NCBI RefSeq assembly: GCF_013363975.1
Contig: NZ_JABWGN010000008.1
Location: forward strand, 248,001 to 312,000
Direction: 5' to 3'
DNA: 64,000 nucleotides
Source of the DNA: Nonomuraea montanisoli
GTDB taxonomy: Bacteria > Actinomycetota > Actinomycetes > Streptosporangiales > Streptosporangiaceae
A model generated the notes under the pieces. The model made no database searches, was not told the DNA's origin, and saw only the letters and a program-made list of their open reading frames with translations. The stretch's first letter is position 1. Every line of letters begins with the position of its first letter. Both the position numbers and the translations under genes were made by a program. This document shows positions 16,068-23,611 of this stretch, in pieces.

Positions 16068-16195
16068 GACACCGTCTCCTTCGCGCGGCGCTCGGCCGGG
16101 ACCCGGCCGGGCCCCCGCTCTCATCCTCGCGTCGAACCGGAGGCCCCAGGATCGACAGGCGTGACGGAGATTTCCACGGAGATCCCCCGGAACGC

Positions 16196-16234
16196 GAACG
16201 AGCGCGCGCCCGGAGGGATGGCGCGCGCTCGTTC
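16196..16234 (-). terminator. Strong hairpin after the CHAP hydrolase gene
   Basis: A 15-bp perfect stem (GAACGAGCGCGCGCC at 16196-16210 with its complement at 16220-16234) and a nine-base loop lies 50 bp downstream of the CHAP gene stop. There is no U tract, as is usual in high-GC actinomycetes. Confidence 0.8.
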
Positions 16235-16283
16235 GTGGGGAGAGCGGAGGGCGAGAAGGGGGAGGGGGAGACCTTGGGGAAGG

Positions 16284-16970
16284 TCAGGCCTTGTAGTTGG
16301 GGTAGCCGTAGCCGACGACCTGGGAGGTCGGCCGGACCCGGGCCTCGACGCGGCCGTTGCCGGTGTTGCCCTCGATCGTGGAGATGGTGCCGTCGCCGTT
16401 GTCCTTGGCGACGAAGCCGACGTGGTTGATGTCGTCGATGCTCTTGCTGCCGCTCCAGGAGAAGAACACGACGGCGCCCGGCTTGGGCGTGCTGCCCCAG
16501 CGGTGGTTGGCGGAGAACCAGCGGGCGTGGGCCACGGTGTAGGCGTCCCAGCCGACCTGCGGGCGGGCGCCGGTCTGCTCGCCGACCCAGGAGACGAACA
16601 TCGAGCACCAGGCGGCGTTGAGGTACTCGGTCGGCGCGCCGCCGTCACGCTTGACGGTCTCCATCGCGCGCTGCGAGCTCGCGTACCACTTCTGGAACTT
16701 GGTGCCGCCACCGGCGGCGTTCTCGGACGTGCCGATCTGCGCGCGGGCGAGGCTGAGGACCTGGTCCGCGGTCACGTTGACCCGCTGGTTCGCGGCGGTG
16801 CGGTCGGCGGTCTGGACGACCGAGGACTTGGCGGCCGGGCCGACCTGCTCGGGAGTGTCCGCATGAGCCGGCGCGACGGCGCCGAAGGCGGCCGAGGCGA
16901 GGACGGTCGCGCCGAGGGTGGCGCGGATCGTACCGGGCGTGAGGGCACGGATGAGACGGTGCTTGGCCAT
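16284..16970 (-). CDS. Secreted CHAP-domain peptidoglycan hydrolase
   Basis: The 228-residue protein has a signal peptide (basic MAKHRLIRALTPGTIRATLG, hydrophobic core, cleavage after AHA near residue 37). A CHAP domain follows, with catalytic Cys in AAWCSMFVSW (C122) and His in DINHVGFVAK (H183). Such enzymes cut peptide or amide bonds of peptidoglycan outside the cell. The 5' region is a ydaO-type c-di-AMP riboswitch, typical for actinomycete cell-wall hydrolases and resuscitation factors. The AAGGAG lies twelve bases from the ATG, longer than usual, and may be part of the switch. Confidence 0.9.
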   Translation of the reverse strand: MAKHRLIRALTPGTIRATLGATVLASAAFGAVAPAHADTPEQVGPAAKSSVVQTADRTAANQRVNVTADQVLSLARAQIGTSENAAGGGTKFQKWYASSQRAMETVKRDGGAPTEYLNAAWCSMFVSWVGEQTGARPQVGWDAYTVAHARWFSANHRWGSTPKPGAVVFFSWSGSKSIDDINHVGFVAKDNGDGTISTIEGNTGNGRVEARVRPTSQVVGYGYPNYKA

Positions 16971-16983
16971 CGAGAAGGGATGC

Positions 16984-17117
16984 TCCTTGCTTCCATGCCG
17001 CTTACCGGGTTAGCTGACGGGTTCGGGCGTGGAAGCTGCCCTACGGCACGCGGGCGTGCCGATTCACCCCAAGAGAAGTGGGTCCCCGGTTCCGCGCTCA
17101 GGCGGATTCAGCGGTCA
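16984..17117 (-). ncRNA. ydaO/yuaA c-di-AMP riboswitch
   Basis: Read on the minus strand, the leader holds the conserved ydaO blocks in order: CCGCTGAATCCGCC, GGAACCGGGGACCC, TTGGGGTGAATCGGC, GCCGTAGGGCAGCTTCC, and CCGAACCCGTCAGCTAACC with CCGGTAAGCGGC. It ends just before the CHAP gene's ribosome site. In actinomycetes this class turns off cell-wall hydrolase genes when c-di-AMP is high. Boundaries are approximate to about 10 bases. A separate CACAGG/CCTGTG inverted repeat lies just upstream at about 17116-17131. Confidence 0.9.
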
Positions 17118-17234
17118 CAGGGGGGTCCTGTGAGTGATTTCAGAGGGGTCGGCAACGAACGGGCAAACCGGACGTAAGCCGACGAACAGGACTTAAGGTA
17201 ATACATCCGGCAAGAGGATTACAAGTGGATAAAT

Positions 17235-17255
17235 GCCCAGCTAGGAGAGCTGGGC
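17235..17255 (-). terminator. Intrinsic terminator overlapping the Gfo/Idh/MocA stop codon
   Basis: On the minus strand GCCCAGCT, a five-base loop and AGCTGGGC are followed by ATTTAT. The stop codon TAG (17243-17241) lies in the stem-loop. It separates the oxidoreductase from the riboswitch leader. Confidence 0.7.
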
Positions 17256-18194
17256 CCGCGCGTGCTCCAGAAGCCCCATCATGGCGAGGCTTTCGTCGAG
17301 CGGCATGACCTGGCTCTCAGTCCGTCCCTCCGCCAGCGCGTCGCGCACCTCGCGCAGCTCCCCGGCGTAGCCGTTGTCGGCCGGGTCGAGCTCGTGAACC
17401 TCCGTCTCCATCGACGGTCCGCTGAGCACCAGGCGGCTCGGCGCCCAGAACGGCGCCTGGACGTCGGCCCGCATCCCCGTGCCCACCACGTACGCGCTGT
17501 TCGGGTACGGCGCGAGTAAAGACGTCTCCACGATCGCCCGCCGCCCGCCGGGGTAGACGAGCACGCCCCCGGCCTCGGCGTCCACCCCCGACGGCGCGAG
17601 GCTGCCCGTCATCCGCACCTCTGAGGGCGCCCCGAGCAGCAACTGCGCCAGCCCGAACGGATATATCCCCAGATCCAGCAGGGCGCCGCCGCCCAGCTCC
17701 GGCGCCCACAGACGGTGGGCGGGGTCGAACGGCAAAGCGAAGCCAAAGCTGGCATGAACGGAGCGGATCTCGCCGAAGCGCGGGTCGGCGGCCATGCGCC
17801 GGATGAGCGGGTTGAAGCGCATCCACATCGCTTCCATGAGGAACACCCCGGCCTCGCGGGCCAGGCGCACCATGCACTCGGCGTCGGCGAGCGAGGCGGC
17901 CAGCGGCTTCTCGCACAGCACGGCCTTGCCCGCCGCGATGGCCGCCTCGGCCACCGCCAGGTGCTGGGCGTGCGGCGTGGCCACGTACACGGCGTCGACC
18001 GCCGGGTCGGCGCACAGCTCCGCGTAGGAGCCGTAGGCCGACCCGGCGCCGAGCTCCGCGGCCAGCGCGGCGGCGCGGCCGAGGTCACGCGACCCGACCG
18101 CGGCCACCCGCATGCCGGGTTCCGCGGCGATGACCGCGCCCACGGTCCGCGCGATGCCGCCCGTGGCCGCGATGCCCCATGCCAGATCCCTCAT
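17241..18194 (-). CDS. Gfo/Idh/MocA-family oxidoreductase
   Basis: The 317-residue protein has an N-terminal dinucleotide fold (WGIAATGGIARTVGAVIA), the family motif CEKPLA with E95-K96-P97, and GGGALLDLGIYP with D174 and Y178. These are the catalytic marks of NAD(P)-dependent sugar or cyclitol dehydrogenases. Substrate not deducible. The aldo/keto reductase lies 19 bp upstream on the same strand, so the two probably form an operon for carbonyl/sugar reduction. Confidence 0.87.
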   Translation of the reverse strand: MRDLAWGIAATGGIARTVGAVIAAEPGMRVAAVGSRDLGRAAALAAELGAGSAYGSYAELCADPAVDAVYVATPHAQHLAVAEAAIAAGKAVLCEKPLAASLADAECMVRLAREAGVFLMEAMWMRFNPLIRRMAADPRFGEIRSVHASFGFALPFDPAHRLWAPELGGGALLDLGIYPFGLAQLLLGAPSEVRMTGSLAPSGVDAEAGGVLVYPGGRRAIVETSLLAPYPNSAYVVGTGMRADVQAPFWAPSRLVLSGPSMETEVHELDPADNGYAGELREVRDALAEGRTESQVMPLDESLAMMGLLEHARAQLS

Positions 18195-18213
18195 GGCGAG
18201 GGATCATAGCTTT

Positions 18214-19038
18214 TTACCCGAATGTGGCGGGATCGGGGCCCAGGCGACGGTCGGCGTTGAGCGCCCCGATGGCCGCCAGATCCTCATCGTCCAGGACGAA
18301 GCCGAACACGTCGAAGTTCTCCCGGATGCGGGCGGGCGTGACCGACTTGGGGATCACCACGTTGCCGAGCTGGATGTGCCAGCGCAGCACGACCTGGGCG
18401 GGGGTGCGCCCGTGCTTGGCGGCCAGCGTCGCCAGCGCCGGCTCCTCCAGCAGGCCCTTGCCCTGGCCGAGCGGGCTCCACGCCTCCGTGAGGATGCCGT
18501 TGGCCTCGTGGAAGGCCCGCAGCTCGTGCTGCTGGAGCCACGGGTGCAGCTCGATCTGGTTGATCGACGGAGTGACCCCGGTCTCGTCCATCAGCCGGGT
18601 GAGCGCCTCGACGGTGAAGTTCGACACACCGATGGCCCGTACGCGGCCGTCGCGGTGCGCCTTCTCCATCGCCCGCCAGGCGCCGACGTAGGCGTCCTGC
18701 TTCGGCGCCGGCCAGTGGATGAGGTAGAGGTCGACCCGGTCGAGGCCGAGCCGCGCCAGGCTCTCGTCGAGGGCCTGCTCGGCGCGCCGGTGGTCGTCGT
18801 TCCACAGCTTCGTGGTGACGAACACCTCCTCGCGCGCCAGCCCGGAGGCGCGGACCGCCCGGCCCACCCCCTCCTCGTTGTCGTAGATCCTCGCGGTGTC
18901 GACATGCCGGTAACCGGCCTCGAAGGCCGTCGTGACGGCCCGCTCGGCCTCGTCCGCGGGAACCTGCCAGACGCCGTAACCCAGCTGGGGGATCGTGACG
19001 CCGTCAGTGGTGAGAATGAGCGAGTTCATGGCCTCCAT
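18214..19038 (-). CDS. Aldo/keto reductase (2,5-diketogluconate reductase-like)
   Basis: The roughly 274-residue protein has the AKR tetrad: D47 and Y52 in YRHVDTARIYDNE, K77 in VTTKLW, and H108 in LIHWP. The IPKSVTPARIRENFDVFGF segment binds NADPH phosphate. It reduces aldehydes or ketones with NADPH in the cytosol. Two in-frame ATGs (19038 and 19029) are possible; GGAGG lies only two bases before the second, so the start is unsettled. It is divergent from the nonulosonate polymer genes. Confidence 0.88.
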   Translation of the reverse strand: MEAMNSLILTTDGVTIPQLGYGVWQVPADEAERAVTTAFEAGYRHVDTARIYDNEEGVGRAVRASGLAREEVFVTTKLWNDDHRRAEQALDESLARLGLDRVDLYLIHWPAPKQDAYVGAWRAMEKAHRDGRVRAIGVSNFTVEALTRLMDETGVTPSINQIELHPWLQQHELRAFHEANGILTEAWSPLGQGKGLLEEPALATLAAKHGRTPAQVVLRWHIQLGNVVIPKSVTPARIRENFDVFGFVLDDEDLAAIGALNADRRLGPDPATFG

Positions 19039-19205
19039 TGTTCACGCCGCGTTCTTCGCGCCGTCAGGCACCCGGGCTACCGTGACCCCGTCATGCGATG
19101 TCAGAGCACCCGGCAGCGCCGCATGCCGGAGCCTCCGGCGGCGCGGAACGCCGGAGCGTCCGGCAGCGCCATAGCCGGCGTGAGCCCGGAGTGGGGGGAG
19201 CAGGG

Positions 19206-20150
19206 GTGGCGGAACGGGCGTCGGCCTGGGTGGAGTCTCCCCTCCAGATGCTCTGCGCCGTCGAGGCGCACCATGCCGGGCTGCTCGGCCCCGCCACCGT
19301 CGTCGTGCCCCGCGCCGGTCAGCGCGCCCTCAAGGCGACCCACCGCGAGCTGCGCCGCCTGTCGCTGCCCGACGGCCTGGAGCTGGCCCAGCCGTCCGAG
19401 GACCTGCCGCGCCGCATGAACGTCGCCGGCGACGCCTTCTCCGGCAAGGTGCAACTGCGCTGGCTCACCTCCCGGCCCGGCCGGCTCGTCGTCGTGGACG
19501 ACGGCCTGGCCACGCTGCGGCTGCTGGAGCTGCTGGCGGCAGGGCCGTTCCGGCCGCTGCTGCGGGCCCGCGCCCACCCGGGACGGCTGCGCGCGGCGCT
19601 GGGGCTGGCCGCCGCGATCCGGCTGCGCGCCGGCCGCGTGACCGTCTTCACCGCCCTGCCGGTGCCCGACGACCTCGACCGGGCGGTCCGCGACGCCGGG
19701 TTCGACCTCGTACGCCATGACTTCGCCTGGCTGCGCTCCCAGCCGCCCACCGAGCCCGGCCCGGCCGAGCGGACCGTCGTGCTCGGCACGTCCCTGGTGC
19801 GCAACGGCCTCGTGCGCCGCGACCGCTACCTGCGCTGGCTGACCGACCTGGCCGGCGAGGAGCCGCTCGCCTACTACCCGCACCGGCGCGAGGACCCCGT
19901 GGACGTCGCGCTCATCCGGGAACGGCCCGGCATCACCGTGCACGACGGCGGAGCGCCCGCCGAGCTGACCCTGCGCGGGCTCGACGCCGGGCAGCGCGTG
20001 CTCAGCCTGCCCTCGACCGCCATCGCCTCGCTGCGGGTGCTGCTCGGCCCGCGCGGCGTCGCGGTGGAGCCGGTGACCGTGCCGGACGACTGGTGGACCA
20101 GCGGGGCCGCCCCCGCCCTGCGAACGCATCTGACAGGAGTGACCGGGTGA
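19206..20150 (+). CDS. Polysialyltransferase-like glycosyltransferase (first copy)
   Basis: The 314-residue protein starts at GTG 19206 (GGGGGAG upstream) with WVESPLQMLCAVEAH, a start seen in the alpha-2,8-polysialyltransferase family (Pfam POLYST). It has the acidic D-D-G motif (VVVDDGLATL), a PH motif (YYPHRRED) and a late STAIASLRVLL that correspond to the donor-binding motifs of bacterial polysialyltransferases. No signal peptide or membrane segment, so a cytosolic or peripheral enzyme. It overlaps the next glycosyltransferase by four bases. It probably adds nonulosonic acid residues to a wall polymer; linkage and acceptor are unknown. Confidence 0.68.
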   Translation: MAERASAWVESPLQMLCAVEAHHAGLLGPATVVVPRAGQRALKATHRELRRLSLPDGLELAQPSEDLPRRMNVAGDAFSGKVQLRWLTSRPGRLVVVDDGLATLRLLELLAAGPFRPLLRARAHPGRLRAALGLAAAIRLRAGRVTVFTALPVPDDLDRAVRDAGFDLVRHDFAWLRSQPPTEPGPAERTVVLGTSLVRNGLVRRDRYLRWLTDLAGEEPLAYYPHRREDPVDVALIRERPGITVHDGGAPAELTLRGLDAGQRVLSLPSTAIASLRVLLGPRGVAVEPVTVPDDWWTSGAAPALRTHLTGVTG

Positions 20151-21310
20151 GAGTGCTGGCGGTCGCCGACTCCGACTCGTACCTGAAATGGGCGGCCTGC
20201 CTGCTCGGCGACCTGCCGGCCGGCTGCGAGACGGACCTCGTGGTGGTGCGCACGCCCATCGCGCCCTCGCCGCAGCAGATCGCCGCGGCCGTGGGCGGGC
20301 GTCCCGCGCCGCCCGTGCTGTCCGCCCGCGCGCTGCGGCGCGAGGCCGAGCGGAGCCGGCCGGACGTGATCCTCGTCGCCTGCACCGGCCCCGTCGTGGA
20401 CGTGCTGGTCGCCGAGGTGCTGGACGGGCTGCGGCCCCGGCCGGTGTTCGCCACCGGCCTGCCCGGCATCTCGGTGCCCGCCACCGAGAAGGCGTGGCTC
20501 TTCCGCAGCGGCTGCGACCTGTTCGTGCTGCACAGCCGCCGGGAGGTGGCCGAGTTCGGGGAGATCGCCGCCCGGCTCGGCGGGGGAGGGGCGATCGGGC
20601 TGGCCCGGCTGCCGTTCCTGCGTCCCGGCCGGGCCGCGGCCGGCGGGAACCGCGTGGTGTTCGCCACCCAGGCCAAGGTGCCGGTGGAGCGGGAGGAGCG
20701 CGAGCGGGTGCTGCTCGCGCTCGGGCGGCTCGCCGAGCTGCGGCCGGACCTCGACGTGGTGGTCAAGCTGCGCGCCTTCGAGGGCGAACGGCAGACCCAC
20801 CGCGAACGCTTCCACTACCAGCGGCTCTGGCGCGAGCTGGGGGAGCCGGGGCGGCTGAGCTTCGCGGCCGGGCCCATGCAGGAGCACCTGGAACGGGCCG
20901 CCGGCTTCGTGACGGTCAGCTCGACCGCCGCGCTGGAGGCCATCGCCCAGGGCGTGCCGTCGCTGGTGCTCGCCGACTTCGGGGTCAGCGCCGAGATGAT
21001 CAACCTGGTGTTCGAGGGCAGCGGGCTGCTCGGGACCCTCGACCGGCTCGCGGAGGGCGACTTCCGCAGTGCCGACCCGGAGTGGTGCGCGGCCAACTAC
21101 TTCCACCCGGCGGAGCTCGACGACTGGACGGGCCTGCTGGCGGGGTTGACCACCCGGGGCGCGACGCCGGCCCGGTCGCTGCTGGACGGTCCCGAGTTCG
21201 CCGCCGCCCGCCGCCGGGCCCGGCTGCGGCTGGAGGTGCCGCCGACCATGCTGCGCTACGGCTACCGGGCCAAGCGCCGGGTCCGCCGCTACCTGCGCGC
21301 CCTCACCTGA
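20147..21310 (+). CDS. Glycosyltransferase of the actinobacterial DUF6716-like type
   Basis: The 387-residue protein starts at a GTG overlapping the previous stop (GTGA), with AGGAG seven bases before. It opens VRVLAVADSDSYLKWAACLL, and a C-terminal half with TVSSTAALEAIAQGVPSLVL resembles the nucleotide-sugar-binding half of GT-B enzymes. No membrane segments. Proteins like this commonly occur beside NeuA/NeuB homologues in actinomycetes. It probably acts in the same polymer pathway as its operon partner. Family name recalled, not searched. Confidence 0.6.
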   Translation: MRVLAVADSDSYLKWAACLLGDLPAGCETDLVVVRTPIAPSPQQIAAAVGGRPAPPVLSARALRREAERSRPDVILVACTGPVVDVLVAEVLDGLRPRPVFATGLPGISVPATEKAWLFRSGCDLFVLHSRREVAEFGEIAARLGGGGAIGLARLPFLRPGRAAAGGNRVVFATQAKVPVEREERERVLLALGRLAELRPDLDVVVKLRAFEGERQTHRERFHYQRLWRELGEPGRLSFAAGPMQEHLERAAGFVTVSSTAALEAIAQGVPSLVLADFGVSAEMINLVFEGSGLLGTLDRLAEGDFRSADPEWCAANYFHPAELDDWTGLLAGLTTRGATPARSLLDGPEFAAARRRARLRLEVPPTMLRYGYRAKRRVRRYLRALT

Positions 21311-21348
21311 CCGGCCCTCCCCGGAGGGGCCGTTCCGGGGAGGGCCGG
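21311..21348. terminator. Bidirectional terminator between the two halves of the nonulosonate locus
   Basis: A 14-bp perfect stem (CCGGCCCTCCCCGG at 21311-21324 with CCGGGGAGGGCCGG at 21335-21348) and a ten-base loop sits between convergent genes whose ends are 45 bp apart. Confidence 0.88.
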
Positions 21349-21355
21349 GCGGGGG

Positions 21356-22603
21356 TCAGCGGGTGGCGCTGAGCTTGCGGCGCAGCCGGGCCAGGGCCGT
21401 CGGCCGTCCGGCCAGGCCGAGCGTCTCCAGCCGCTTGCGCTTGAAGTACCGCGGGTCGAACGGCATCCCCGACGGCCGCAGCTCCGGGTACGCCTCGGCC
21501 TGCATGCAGTAGCCGACCGCCCGCACCAGCGCCTGCAGGTCCACGGCCGGTGGCGGCGCCGCCGAGCCGTCCTCCGACAGCCGGGGCAGCAGCGCGTCCA
21601 CGAGCGTGACCGGGATCCGGTTGCTGTTCTCGTACGGGGCCAGCCGGTCCAGCACCAGGCCCGTGCCGTACGAGGCGACCGGCAGGCTGAAGTAGCGCTG
21701 CGCCGTGACGAGCCCGGTCGAGAAGCAGCCGACGACCAGCTCCGGCCGCAGCGCCGCGAAGAACGCCTCGGCCGGGGTGCTCTCGTCGGCCACGATCAGC
21801 CGCACCCCGAGCCGCTCGGCCGCCGGGCGCAGCAGCCGGGCGTGGGCCCGCCCCGCCGACGGGTGCGGCTTGAAGACCACCGTGCGGTGGCCCCGGGCGG
21901 CCAGCGCGCGCAGCATCGCCTCGTGCAGCGCCGCCTCCTCCTCGGGCGTGACCATGTCGAGCGCCGACAGGTACTGCCCGAGGATCATCGCCCGGGCGTC
22001 CATCATGTCGGGCGCGGTGGCCGTCACCTCCCGCACCACCGACAGGAACGCCGCGTCGGGCAGCACCTCGGCGGGCACCCCGTACTCGCTCAGCAGCAGC
22101 GGCTCCAGCCCCGGCACCAGATCCAGGTGGAGCAGCCGGGTGACGCGGCGGAAGATCTCGGCCGGCAGCGGGTCCCGGGTCGGGCCGTAGCTCATCAGCC
22201 CGTCGGAGTAGACGGTGATCGGGCAGTCGCGCACCAGCCCGGCGATCGTCCGGGCCGGCGGCACCGCGATCGACTCCAGCACCAGCTCGTCCACCTCGCC
22301 GAGCCCCAGATGGGCGCGGATCAGCCGCTCCATCATCGGCACCTCGATCACCCGGGCCTTCCAGTCCGACGGGTGCAGCGGCGCGATGAGGTCGTTCCAG
22401 GAGTGGATCTCGTCGAAGCGGGAGCGCAGCGCCGCGAAGCCGGGCGCCCGGTCCAGCGGCACGGCGACCTCGGGGATCGCCGCGTTCGTCGACACGACGA
22501 GCACGCGGCGGCCGTCGCCGCCGTCTCCGATGCGGTCGGCGTCGATCGCGGCAGCCAGCGACATGGCGCCGAACAGCGTCGAGGCGTAGCAGACCGTCGT
22601 CAT
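21356..22603 (-). CDS. Polysialyltransferase-like glycosyltransferase (second copy)
   Basis: The 415-residue protein opens MTTVCYASTLFGAMSLAAAI and has ITVYSDGLMSYGP (acidic-D-G motif), VVFKPHPSAGRAHARLL (HP motif) and GCFSTGLVTAQRYF (S/T motif). That order is typical of bacterial polysialyl- and capsule sialyltransferases that use CMP-activated nonulosonates. The ATG at 22603 overlaps the GT2 stop (ATGA) and follows GGAGGA. It is the last gene of the leftward unit that starts with the CMP-nonulosonate enzyme, its likely donor source. Confidence 0.72.
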   Translation of the reverse strand: MTTVCYASTLFGAMSLAAAIDADRIGDGGDGRRVLVVSTNAAIPEVAVPLDRAPGFAALRSRFDEIHSWNDLIAPLHPSDWKARVIEVPMMERLIRAHLGLGEVDELVLESIAVPPARTIAGLVRDCPITVYSDGLMSYGPTRDPLPAEIFRRVTRLLHLDLVPGLEPLLLSEYGVPAEVLPDAAFLSVVREVTATAPDMMDARAMILGQYLSALDMVTPEEEAALHEAMLRALAARGHRTVVFKPHPSAGRAHARLLRPAAERLGVRLIVADESTPAEAFFAALRPELVVGCFSTGLVTAQRYFSLPVASYGTGLVLDRLAPYENSNRIPVTLVDALLPRLSEDGSAAPPPAVDLQALVRAVGYCMQAEAYPELRPSGMPFDPRYFKRKRLETLGLAGRPTALARLRRKLSATR

Positions 22604-23580
22604 GAATCCTCCCGATCCCGGCGTGGCCGGACGAGGGGGCTGGGGGGCAGGTCCGGCAGCAGCGCCCGCAGCGCCGTCTCCCGCTGGAGCGACATCCGCG
22701 AGACCGCGTCCACGACCAGGGCGGCGGGCAGCGCCCGCACCGCCTGCGCGCCGCGCTCCTCGAAGCGGGCCCGCAGCCGCGGCGTGAACCGGCCGGCCAG
22801 CTCCAGGTGGTGGGCGAGCAGCGCGCAGAAGTTGCGCACCGCCTTGGGCAGGAACTCCTCCTCCAGGTCCTTGAAGACCAGCTCGAAGGCGTCGAAGAAG
22901 TGCAGCTGCCGCTCGTCGCCGACCTGCGTCAGCGACCCCGCCACCTGCCGCCGGTAGAAGACGCCCGCGATCGACACCACGGCGAACGTGGCCGCCTCGC
23001 GGTGCAGCCGCCAGATCCACGGCCGGTCCTCGGCGGTGTGCAGCGAGCCGGGGAAGTGCAGCAGGTCCCGCAGCGAGCGGCGGTAGACCCCGGCCCACGC
23101 GTACGGGTAGTCGACCATGGTGCGCACGTCGGCGGGCAGGATCGCGCTCCTGGGATCGAGCACCACGCCCCGCCGCGCCAGCGGAGCGCGGTGCACGACC
23201 CGTTTGCGGCCCTCGGCCTGGACGTGGTCGACCCGGACGAAGTCGCAGCCGAGCCCGTCGATCGCCGCGACGAGCCGTTCCAGATAGCCGGGGGCGAGCC
23301 AGTCGTCGCCGTCCATGAACGTGACGTACCGGCCCGACGCGGCCGACAGCCCGGCGTTGCGCGCGTCCGCGAGCCCCAGCGGCGCGGGGTTGCGGATCAC
23401 GGACAGGCCGGGCAGGTCGCCGTGGAAGTCCTCGACGATGTCGGCGGTGGCGTCCACCGACCCGTCGTCCACCACGATGAACTCGAAGTCGCGCCGGGCG
23501 TTGCGGCGCAGGGAGGCGAGCGCGTCGGCGATGAAGCGCTCGCCGTCCCGCACCGGCACGACGACCGAGAGAGTGATCAA
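22600..23580 (-). CDS. Family 2 glycosyltransferase (GT-A fold)
   Basis: The 326-residue protein has the GT2 start SVVVPVRDGERFIADALASL, FEFIVVDDGSVDATADI (nucleotide-binding DD), and VTFMDGDDWLAPGYLERL (metal-binding DxD). The start codon is TTG at 23580 with AAGGAAA upstream. The C-terminal part is helical without a clear membrane segment. It overlaps the polysialyltransferase-like gene and lies 31 bp after the fusion gene, so all three form one transcript. It probably adds a neutral sugar to the polymer or its linkage unit. Confidence 0.85.
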   Translation of the reverse strand: MITLSVVVPVRDGERFIADALASLRRNARRDFEFIVVDDGSVDATADIVEDFHGDLPGLSVIRNPAPLGLADARNAGLSAASGRYVTFMDGDDWLAPGYLERLVAAIDGLGCDFVRVDHVQAEGRKRVVHRAPLARRGVVLDPRSAILPADVRTMVDYPYAWAGVYRRSLRDLLHFPGSLHTAEDRPWIWRLHREAATFAVVSIAGVFYRRQVAGSLTQVGDERQLHFFDAFELVFKDLEEEFLPKAVRNFCALLAHHLELAGRFTPRLRARFEERGAQAVRALPAALVVDAVSRMSLQRETALRALLPDLPPSPLVRPRRDREDS

Positions 23581-23611
23581 GTCTTTCCTTGCGGGGACGA
23601 GAGGGGACGGG

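Noticed and set aside
19098-19205. N-terminal extension of the first polysialyltransferase-like protein
   Set aside because: The extension is Ala/Gly/Arg-rich, encoded by short GC repeats, and a good ribosome site precedes the GTG at 19206.
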